From: Prado023 sp963753075
Lineage (GTDB): Bacteria > Actinomycetota > Actinomycetes > S36-B12 > CAIYMF01
Assembly (NCBI GenBank): GCA_963753075.1
Contig: CAVWAR010000008.1
Location: 124,001-188,000 of the forward strand
Length of the DNA stretch: 64,000 nucleotides
Reading direction: 5' to 3'
This document shows positions 54,494-61,860 of this stretch, piece after piece. The translations under genes and the position numbers were made by a program. Under the pieces are notes generated by a model that saw only the letters and a program-made list of their open reading frames with translations, did no database searches and had not been told where the DNA came from. Every line of letters begins with the position of its first letter. Positions within the stretch are counted from its first letter, which is position 1.

Positions 54494-57400
54494 CGTCCGT
54501 GATCGACATCGGCGGCCAGGACATGAAGTTCCTGAGGATCCGCAACGGGGCGGTCGACTCGATCGCGGTCAATGAGGCGTGCTCGTCGGGCTGCGGCTCG
54601 TTCCTGCAGACGTTCGCCGAGACGATGGGCACCGACGTGCGCACGTTCGCGGCGGCCGGCCTGGTGGCCGAGGCGCCGGTGGACCTGGGCAGTCGATGCA
54701 CGGTGTTCATGAACTCCTCGGTCAAGCAGGCCCAGAAGGAGGGTGCCGGCATCGGGGACATCTCCGCGGGGCTGTCCTACTCCGTGGTGCGCAACGCGCT
54801 CTACAAGGTGATCAAGCTGCGCGATGCCGGCGAGCTCGGCGACCATGTGGTCGCCCAGGGGGGCACGTTCCTCAACGATGCGGTTCTGCGTGCCTTCGAG
54901 CTGCTCACGGGCGTGACGGTCGTGCGGCCCACGATCGCCGGGCTGATGGGCGCCTACGGGGCAGCACTCACGGCGCAGATGCATCACGAATCGGGGGCGG
55001 TGAGCCCGATGATGGCCCGCGACCTCGAGGCGTTCACCATCGAGTCCACGCAGCGCTCCTGCCAGCTCTGCCAGAACCACTGCCGGCTGACCATCAGCAC
55101 CTTCGACGACGGCAGCCGGCATGTATCGGGCAACCGGTGCGAGCGGGGTGCGAGCCTCGACAGGCGACCGAAGAAGTCCGAGATCCCGAACCTCTACGCG
55201 TACAAGTACCAGCGGGTCTTCGGCTACCGGCGGCTCGTGGACGCGAAGGCCCCACGCGGTGAGATCGGCATCCCGCGCGCACTGGGCATCTACGAGGACT
55301 ACCCGCTGTGGTTCACGATCCTGACCCAGCTCGGGTTCAAGGTGATGCTCTCCGGGCGCAGCAGCCACGACCTGTTCGAGTCGGGCATGGAGTCGATCCC
55401 CTCGGAGAACGTCTGCTACCCCGCCAAGCTGGCGCACGGCCACGTCGAGTGGCTGCTCGACCACGGCGTGACCACGATCTTCTTCCCCTGCGTCCCGCTG
55501 GAGCGCCGGGAGTTCGCCGACGCCGACAACAACTACACGTGCCCGATCGTCGCGTTCTACCCGCAAGTGCTGGAGAAGAACATCGACCGGCTCCGGGAGC
55601 CTGGGATCCGCTACCTCGACCCGTTCCTGAACCTCGACGACCCGGTCAAGCTCGCCGAGCGCCTCGTCGAGGTGTTCGCCGACTGGGACGTCACCCCGGC
55701 CGAGGCTGCCGCCGCCGTCAGGGCCGGGTTCGCCGAGCTCGACGCGGTGCACGCCGACATCCGAGCCGAGGGCGACCGTGCGCTTCAGTACATGCGTGAG
55801 AACGGCATCCGGGGGATTGTGCTTGCCGGTCGCCCCTACCACGCCGACCCGGAGATCAACCACGGAATCCCCGAGGTGGTCACCAGTCTGGGCATGGCGG
55901 TCCTCAGCGAGGACTCGCTGACCCACGGGATGGCCACGAGCCGGCTGCAGCGGCCGCTGCGGGTGCGTGACCAGTGGACCTACCACTCACGGCTCTATGA
56001 GGCGGCCGCCCAGGTGCGCACCGAGCCGGACCTCAACCTGGTGCAGCTCAACAGCTTCGGGTGTGGCGTCGACGCCGTGACCACGGACCAGGTCCAGGAG
56101 ATCCTCGAGGCCGCCGACGACGTCCACACGGTCCTGAAGATCGACGAGGTCAGCAATCTCGGAGCCGCCCGGATCCGACTGCGATCCCTGAAGGCCGCCA
56201 CCGCCGAGCGCCCCGCTGCCGTGCCGGTCGGCACCGAGGAGATCGACACCGCTGGCATGAGTGGCGGCCCGCTGCTGGTCCCGACGCAGGGCCCGGCGCC
56301 GGTCCCGCAGTTCACGAAGGAGTCGCGGCGGACGCACACGGTCTACGTGCCGCAGATGGCCCCGATCCACTTCCGCATGATCAGCCCGATCTTCAGGCGC
56401 GCCGGGTACAACGTGGAGGTGCTCGAGTCGGCGAGCAACGACGACGTGGAGTGTGGCCTGAAGTACGTGCACAACGATGCCTGCTTCCCGGCGATCATGG
56501 TGATCGGCCAGCTGATCAACAACTTCCAGACCGGCGGTGCCGATCCGGACCACACCACCATCGCGATCACCCAGACCGGGGGGATGTGCCGGGCAACCAA
56601 CTACGCGGGGATGCTGCGCAAGGGACTCAAGGACGCCGGGTACCCACAGGTCCCGGTGGCCGCGCTGAGCACCCAGGGCATCGAGGCCATCCCCGGATTC
56701 CGGATGACGCCGGGGATTGCCCACCGTGCGATCCAGGCGCTCGTCCTCGGCGACCTGTTGCAGAACGTGCTGCTTCGCGTGCGGCCGTACGAGCGCGAGG
56801 AGGGTAGCGCGAACGAGCTCTACCGCCGTTGGGACGCGCTCTGCCAGGAGTTCTTCGCCAATGGCGGCTACTCGCCGACGATGCACCGGCGGATCGGCTA
56901 CAACTGGCTCATCGAGAGCATCGTCCGTGAGTTCGACGCCCTGCCGCTGCTGGACATCCCCCGTAAGCCACGGGTCGGGATCGTCGGCGAGATCCTGGTG
57001 AAGTTCCACCCCGATGCCAACAACGACGTGGTGAAGGTCATCGAGGACGAGGGCTGCGAGGCGTCCCTCCCGCCGCTGCTCGGGTTCTTCCTCCAGTCCA
57101 TGGAGACCCGGGACTGGAAGTGGGAGAACCTCGGGATCGGCAGGAAGGGCCGGTTCGCCAAGCGCACCGGGCTGTGGGTGGTCGAGCTCTACGAGCGGCC
57201 CGCCAAGGCGGCGTTGGCGCGGACGAACGGCAAGTTCAGCGTCCCGGAGGACATCCACTCGTTGGCCACCAGGGCGCAGGACATGATCGAGCTGGGCACC
57301 CAGGCCGGCGAGGGCTGGTTGCTCGTGGCCGAGATGATGGAGCTCATCGAGCACGGGACGCCCAACATCATCTGTGCCCAGCCGTTCGCCTGCCTGCCCA

Positions 57401-57618
57401 ACCATGTGGTGGGCCGCGGCATGTTCAAGGAGCTGCGCCGGCGATACCCGCAGGCCAACCTGGTGTCGATCGACTACGACCCCGGGGCCAGCGAGGTCAA
57501 CCAGCTCAACCGGATCAAGCTCATGGTGGCCACCGCGCACAAGGCCAGCCGTGGGTCGCAGCAGCTCGGCCGCTGGGACCTCGAGGACTACGACGAGATG
57601 AGTGGTGCCCAGGTGTGA
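54286..57618 (+). CDS. 2-hydroxyacyl-CoA dehydratase activase-related protein, C-terminal part (frameshifted)
   Basis: This frame resumes at AEVRGALPEGTWIGRACVTG and carries the remainder of the second ASKHA ATPase (VIDIGGQDMKFLRI, NEACSSGCGSFLQTFA, GSRCTVFMNSSVKQAQKEG), but its phosphate-1 loop lies in the upstream frame. Then comes DUF2229 (RSCQLCQNHCRLTI, IGIPRALGIYEDYPLWFTIL, ENVCYPAKLAHGHVEWLL, FFPCVPLE) and a dehydratase-like C-terminal half (YVPQMAPIHFRMISPIFRRA, DACFPAIMVIGQLI, ITQTGGMCRATNY, VGIVGEILVKFHPDAN, PFACLPNHVVGRGMFKELRR). Many conserved Cys suggest Fe-S clusters. If translated alone from 54286 the first ~15 residues are out of family. The intact product would act in anaerobic acyl-CoA chemistry; the precise substrate is unknown. 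Confidence 0.8.
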   Translation: MAPTRATQWRLPSGSPAEVRGALPEGTWIGRACVTGYGEELVKTALHADEGEIETMAHFRAAKRVSPGVTSVIDIGGQDMKFLRIRNGAVDSIAVNEACSSGCGSFLQTFAETMGTDVRTFAAAGLVAEAPVDLGSRCTVFMNSSVKQAQKEGAGIGDISAGLSYSVVRNALYKVIKLRDAGELGDHVVAQGGTFLNDAVLRAFELLTGVTVVRPTIAGLMGAYGAALTAQMHHESGAVSPMMARDLEAFTIESTQRSCQLCQNHCRLTISTFDDGSRHVSGNRCERGASLDRRPKKSEIPNLYAYKYQRVFGYRRLVDAKAPRGEIGIPRALGIYEDYPLWFTILTQLGFKVMLSGRSSHDLFESGMESIPSENVCYPAKLAHGHVEWLLDHGVTTIFFPCVPLERREFADADNNYTCPIVAFYPQVLEKNIDRLREPGIRYLDPFLNLDDPVKLAERLVEVFADWDVTPAEAAAAVRAGFAELDAVHADIRAEGDRALQYMRENGIRGIVLAGRPYHADPEINHGIPEVVTSLGMAVLSEDSLTHGMATSRLQRPLRVRDQWTYHSRLYEAAAQVRTEPDLNLVQLNSFGCGVDAVTTDQVQEILEAADDVHTVLKIDEVSNLGAARIRLRSLKAATAERPAAVPVGTEEIDTAGMSGGPLLVPTQGPAPVPQFTKESRRTHTVYVPQMAPIHFRMISPIFRRAGYNVEVLESASNDDVECGLKYVHNDACFPAIMVIGQLINNFQTGGADPDHTTIAITQTGGMCRATNYAGMLRKGLKDAGYPQVPVAALSTQGIEAIPGFRMTPGIAHRAIQALVLGDLLQNVLLRVRPYEREEGSANELYRRWDALCQEFFANGGYSPTMHRRIGYNWLIESIVREFDALPLLDIPRKPRVGIVGEILVKFHPDANNDVVKVIEDEGCEASLPPLLGFFLQSMETRDWKWENLGIGRKGRFAKRTGLWVVELYERPAKAALARTNGKFSVPEDIHSLATRAQDMIELGTQAGEGWLLVAEMMELIEHGTPNIICAQPFACLPNHVVGRGMFKELRRRYPQANLVSIDYDPGASEVNQLNRIKLMVATAHKASRGSQQLGRWDLEDYDEMSGAQV

Positions 57619-57731
57619 GGCCACGCACAGCGCGGCCGTATGGCCCGTGGCTGACCGCTCGGGGGAAGTCCGGCGGTGCCTGCATGAGGTCCATTTCAGT
57701 CCTGCGGCCTGCTGTGCCTAGGCTCCTGCCC

Positions 57732-58769
57732 ATGAGTCCGCTGACATACCTCATCACGCTTGCCCTGCCCACTGCCGACGAGCCGTCGGACGCCCCCAGC
57801 CCCTCGCCTTCGGATGTGGTTGTCCCCCCGGACCTCAAGGGAGACATCACCGAAGCCTCGTGGTGGATCGACCTCATCGAAGGCCCCGTCCTGCGGACAA
57901 TCATCATCCTGGTCGGGGCTGTGGTGGTTCGGGTCATCATGGCCAAGCTGGTCGACGGCTTCACCAGGGGCATGACCATGGCAGCCGAGACCGATCTGCC
58001 GGGTACCCGTGCAACCGACCATGCCCGTGAGGTGATCGGCGATGATCACTTCGTGGTCGAGCGTAAGGTGAACCGCGCTGCAACGCTCGGACGGCTGATG
58101 AAGAACGTCGGATCGGCCCTCATCCTCGGGATCTCCTTCCTGATGATCCTCGGCGAATGGGGCTTCAACCTGGCGCCACTCGTAGCCGGTGCGGGTGTCC
58201 TCGGCATCGCCTTCGGGTTCGGTGCCCAGACCCTTGTCTCGGACTTCCTGTCGGGGGTCTTCATGCTGCTTGAGGACCAGTACGGCGTCGGCGACATCAT
58301 CGACATCGACGGTACGTCGGGCACCGTGGAGGACGTCCAGCTGCGGGTGACCCGCCTGCGCTCCGTGGACGGCGTCGTGTGGTGGGTGCGCAACGGTGAG
58401 GTCACCAAGGTGGGCAACATGAGCCAGAACTGGTCGCGCACGGTCCTGGACATCGGCGTTGCCTACAGCGCGGATGTCCCCGAGGTCCGTCGCCTGATGA
58501 CCGAGGAGGCCCTCGCCCTGCACGCCGACGAGGAGTGGGGCGAACTGCTGCTCGAGGAGCCCGAGGTCTGGGGTGTGGAGGCACTTGGTGACGACGCCGT
58601 GGTCATCCGCGCCGTGCTCAAGACCCTGCCGGGGCAGCAGTGGGGTGTGGCCCGCGAGCTGCGGGAGCGGATCAAGAACCGCTTCGACGCCGAGGGTGTG
58701 GAGATCCCCTTCCCACAGCGCACCGTGTGGATCCGCCAGGAGGAGGGGTCCGCCGCGCCGGCTGTCTGA
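57732..58769 (+). CDS. mscS: Small-conductance mechanosensitive channel (MscS family)
   Basis: A 345-residue MscS-type channel. Three spans are seen (~50-75, ~120-140 and the pore helix), with pore-helix signature AGAGVLGIAFGFGAQTLVSD followed by FLSGVFMLLEDQYGVGDIID and the beta domain VEDVQLRVTRLRSVDGVVWWVRNGEVTKV, then the C-terminal alpha-beta domain to IPFPQRTVWI. It releases solutes during hypo-osmotic shock. The ATG at 57732 follows TAGGCT by 7 nt and lacks a Shine-Dalgarno; the longer frame to 57120 overlaps the previous gene and is rejected. Convergent with the NfnAB-like gene. Confidence 0.92.
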   Translation: MSPLTYLITLALPTADEPSDAPSPSPSDVVVPPDLKGDITEASWWIDLIEGPVLRTIIILVGAVVVRVIMAKLVDGFTRGMTMAAETDLPGTRATDHAREVIGDDHFVVERKVNRAATLGRLMKNVGSALILGISFLMILGEWGFNLAPLVAGAGVLGIAFGFGAQTLVSDFLSGVFMLLEDQYGVGDIIDIDGTSGTVEDVQLRVTRLRSVDGVVWWVRNGEVTKVGNMSQNWSRTVLDIGVAYSADVPEVRRLMTEEALALHADEEWGELLLEEPEVWGVEALGDDAVVIRAVLKTLPGQQWGVARELRERIKNRFDAEGVEIPFPQRTVWIRQEEGSAAPAV

Positions 58770-58862
58770 GCAGCGTCCTCGTCGCGAAGCGGCACGCAAG
58801 GCCCCGCATGAGGGGGTCCGCCCAGGGGCCTGCTCAACCGCGCAAGCCTGCCCGGGACAAGC

Positions 58863-58902
58863 GGAGACCCCACCGCGACGGGGGAGCAACGGCGGGGCCT
58901 CC
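58863..58902. terminator. Long hairpin between convergent mscS and NfnAB-like genes
   Basis: GGAGACCCCACCG (58863-58875) and CGGCGGGGCCTCC (58890-58902) pair over 13 positions with two mismatches around a 14-nt loop. It lies ~95 nt from each stop codon and may end both transcripts. The other bases of the 232-bp gap show no gene. Confidence 0.5.
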
Positions 58903-59001
58903 ACAAGATAGTCTACGCCGAGTTTGCCCCGCGCGCGTGCTCCGGTCCCGCGGCATGGCGCTGGACCGCGGGGGACGCACTCACGGTTCAGGGGCCGAGG
59001 G

Positions 59002-61860
59002 TCAACCCAGCCCGTGCGACGCGCGGCTCGCCGCCTCCTGGGCACGGAACTGCCCGAACCTGGGCAGGAACTTGTCCCAGTCGATGATGTGCGAGTCGAT
59101 CTCGGGGCCGTCGATGCACGCGTGCTTGCGGATCATCCTGCCCTCGATGACGACGGGCACCATGCACGCTCCGCACATCCCGGTGGCGTCGACCATGATC
59201 GAGTTCAGGCTCGCCACGCACGGGGTGCCGAAGCGGCCGCACAGGTCGCTGACGGCGCGCATCATCATCGGTGGGCCGATGGTGACGACCTCGGCCACCC
59301 GGCGATCCGCACCCCGGGAGTTGGCCGCCAGCATCTCCTCGAGCGGCCCGGTCACGAACCCCTCGACGCCGTAGGAGCCGTCGTTGGTCGTGTAGATGAC
59401 ATCCAGCTGGTCGCCGAACTCGGATTGGAGCAGCCCGACCCGCTCGTCGGGCTCGGTCCAGAACATCAGATCCGCGCTGCGGAAGCCGGAGATGAGCGTG
59501 ACGTGGTTCCCGCGGCGCAGGTGCTCGCGCATGATCGGGTAGACGGGCGGCAGTCCCAGGCCGCCCGCGGTGAACACGACCGTCTCGTCAGGTTCGTAGG
59601 TGTGGATCTCACTGGGCCGCCCCAGCGGCCCGGCGATCCCGGTGAAGGCCTCGCCGACCTCCATCGCGTTGATCTCCACGCTGCTGGTGCCGACCCCCTG
59701 GACGACCAGGCAGATCGTGCCGGCGTCGGCGTCCCAATCGGCCAGCGTCAGCGGGATCAGCTCGCCGTCGGAGCGGGGGAGCAGGCGGACGAACTGCCCG
59801 GCCTGCGCCGCAGCGGCGATCAGCGGTGAGTGGACCGTGAACTCCTCGATCCCGTCGGACAGGTGCGCCCGGGCGAGGATCCGTTGCGCGGTCGTGCCCA
59901 CCTCGGTGTACGCCAACGCGCGGGCGACCATGTCGCGGACCATGTCGGGCGCCAGGGCGGCCTCGCCGAGGATCTCGTTGGCGGCCGCCCGCCCGTCGCC
60001 CGCGGCTGCGATCGCTGTCGAGCCGCCGCGGGCCGCGTCACCGCCGGTGTAGACACCCTCCAGGGTGGTCTCCTGGGAGCCGCTGTGGTCGAGGACGATC
60101 GTGCCCCACTTCGACGTGTTCAGCCGCGGCTCGGAGTCCTTGATGATCGGATTGGCGGCATTGCCCAGGGCCATGATCACCAGGTCGGCGTGGATCGTCT
60201 CGGTGCGCCCGGTTGCGATCGGTCGGCGTCGCCCGGAGTCGTCGGGCTCGCCGAGCTCCATGACGTCCAGGGTCGCGGTCGTGACGAAGCCGGTCTTCTC
60301 GTCGCCGACGAACTCCGAGGGGGCGCACAGCTCGCGCAGGCCGATGCCCTCCTCGAGGGCATGGTGCAGCTCCTCGACGCGCGCGGGCATCTCCGACTTG
60401 GTGCGCCGGTAGACGATGGTCACGTTGCCGCCGAGGCGCTGCGCGGTGCGGGCGGCATCCATGGCGGTGTTGCCCCCGCCGATGACCAGCACCTCCTTGC
60501 CCTTCGTCTCGGGCAGCGGGGTCTCGTAGTCGGCGCGCAGACCCTGCATGAGGTTCACGCGCGTCAGGAACTCGTTGGCGCTCATCACGTTGAGCAGGTG
60601 CTCGCCGGGCACGTTCATGAAGCGCGGCAGGCCCGCTCCGGTGCCGACGAAGATCTTGTGGAAGCCGGCGTCGCGCAGGTCCTGGAGGGTCGCGGTCTTG
60701 CCGACCACGAAGTTCTGCACGAACCGCCCACCGAGCAGTCGGATCTTGCCGACCACGTCGTCGATGAGCTCATTCGGCAGGCGGAACTCGGGGATGCCGT
60801 AGCGGAGCACGCCGCCGAGCGCATGGAACGCCTCGAATACCGTGACCGGGAACCCCTCGGAGGCCAGCAGGTAGGCGTTGATGAGCCCGGACGGGCCGGA
60901 CCCGACGATTGCCACCGGCGGCTTCGTCGCTGCCACCCACGGGTCGACGCGCGCAGCGAGCCGGGCAGCGTCGCCTCCGGGGTTCACGAGCTTCTCGCGC
61001 TGGGGCAGGAACCACTCGAGCTGGCCGATGGCGATCGGCAGCTTGTTCTGCACGCACACGCCCTGGCACTGCAACTCCTGCGGGCAGACCCGCCCGGTCA
61101 CGTCGGGCAGCGGGTTGCAGGACTCGATCAGTGCCAGCGCCTCACGGAACCGGCCGTTGCCGACCAGCTCGATCATCTCCGGGATGTGGATCTGGACGGG
61201 GCAGCCGCCTGTCGGTTCGGTGTCCTTGCACTCGTTGAGGAAGATTCCCAACTCACAGGGCTTGTCGGAGCACTGCTTGTCGCGCATGGCCTCCAGCCAC
61301 ACGAGCAGGTCGATGTCCCGGGCCGTGTAGCCGAGGCTCATGTAGCCGAGGAAGCCCTGATTGACCAGGTCGAAGTCGTGGGCGCGGTCATCCGCGCCGC
61401 GCACGTACGGCGGGATGCTGTTGCCCGCGGGCCAGTCCTTCGCGAGACCGTCGAACATCGGGTACTTGTCCGACAGGTGCGCGTCGATCGCCCGGATGAA
61501 CATCCGCTTCTTGCCCAGGGGCAGGTTCCACAGGAAGCGCATGAGCACTGTGCTGCTGTCGTCCTCACGCAGCAGCGTGGACCAGAGGGCCTTGGTGAAG
61601 TCAGCCCCGAGTTCGGGCTGGCCGAACTCCCAGGCCACGGCCGCCATGCCCTCGGAGATGAACAGCTCACGGAAGGCGCGCGGTTCACTGAGCAGCCGGC
61701 GCTTGAGCAGGTCCAACTGGTGGTTGAACGACTCCACCGACTCGGTGTGCTCCAGCCCTTCGACCTGAACACGGCTGTCAGCCAGCGTGGTGCTGGCCTC
61801 GACGTAGCGATGCAGGTCGTCTGGCCCACCGGGCTGCGCGGTGGACTGGTCGGTGGTCAT
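59002..61860 (-). CDS. Single-chain NfnAB-like NADPH:ferredoxin oxidoreductase (GltD-like/FNR fusion)
   Basis: The 952-residue protein fuses both subunits of the NADH-dependent reduced ferredoxin:NADP oxidoreductase. Residues ~1-205 are an extension of unknown function. Then comes the large-subunit (GltD/SudA) part: CPVQIHIPEMIELV, GRVCPQELQCQGVCV for two Fe-S clusters, FAD motif VAIVGSGPSGL and NAD(P) motif VLVIGGGNTAMDAARTAQRL. The small-subunit FNR-like part follows from ~residue 690, with FTAGGLGLPPVYPIMREHLR and a [2Fe-2S] site DATGMCGACMVPV...KHACIDGPE exactly like NfnA. It should couple NADP(H), NAD(H) and ferredoxin, possibly by flavin bifurcation. Its ATG overlaps the PFOR stop (ATGA), so the two are made together. 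Confidence 0.88.
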   Translation of the reverse strand: MTTDQSTAQPGGPDDLHRYVEASTTLADSRVQVEGLEHTESVESFNHQLDLLKRRLLSEPRAFRELFISEGMAAVAWEFGQPELGADFTKALWSTLLREDDSSTVLMRFLWNLPLGKKRMFIRAIDAHLSDKYPMFDGLAKDWPAGNSIPPYVRGADDRAHDFDLVNQGFLGYMSLGYTARDIDLLVWLEAMRDKQCSDKPCELGIFLNECKDTEPTGGCPVQIHIPEMIELVGNGRFREALALIESCNPLPDVTGRVCPQELQCQGVCVQNKLPIAIGQLEWFLPQREKLVNPGGDAARLAARVDPWVAATKPPVAIVGSGPSGLINAYLLASEGFPVTVFEAFHALGGVLRYGIPEFRLPNELIDDVVGKIRLLGGRFVQNFVVGKTATLQDLRDAGFHKIFVGTGAGLPRFMNVPGEHLLNVMSANEFLTRVNLMQGLRADYETPLPETKGKEVLVIGGGNTAMDAARTAQRLGGNVTIVYRRTKSEMPARVEELHHALEEGIGLRELCAPSEFVGDEKTGFVTTATLDVMELGEPDDSGRRRPIATGRTETIHADLVIMALGNAANPIIKDSEPRLNTSKWGTIVLDHSGSQETTLEGVYTGGDAARGGSTAIAAAGDGRAAANEILGEAALAPDMVRDMVARALAYTEVGTTAQRILARAHLSDGIEEFTVHSPLIAAAAQAGQFVRLLPRSDGELIPLTLADWDADAGTICLVVQGVGTSSVEINAMEVGEAFTGIAGPLGRPSEIHTYEPDETVVFTAGGLGLPPVYPIMREHLRRGNHVTLISGFRSADLMFWTEPDERVGLLQSEFGDQLDVIYTTNDGSYGVEGFVTGPLEEMLAANSRGADRRVAEVVTIGPPMMMRAVSDLCGRFGTPCVASLNSIMVDATGMCGACMVPVVIEGRMIRKHACIDGPEIDSHIIDWDKFLPRFGQFRAQEAASRASHGLG

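Noticed and set aside
54271..57624. Two long minus-strand open frames (571 and 545 codons) opposite the dehydratase-activase gene.
   Set aside because: They are shadows of conserved plus-strand sequence with typical antisense composition.
58863..58902. Resemblance of the GACGGGGGAGCAACGG stretch to part of the c-di-AMP (ydaO) riboswitch, suggestive next to an MscS gene.
   Set aside because: The other conserved blocks are missing and the stretch is downstream, not upstream, of the channel gene.
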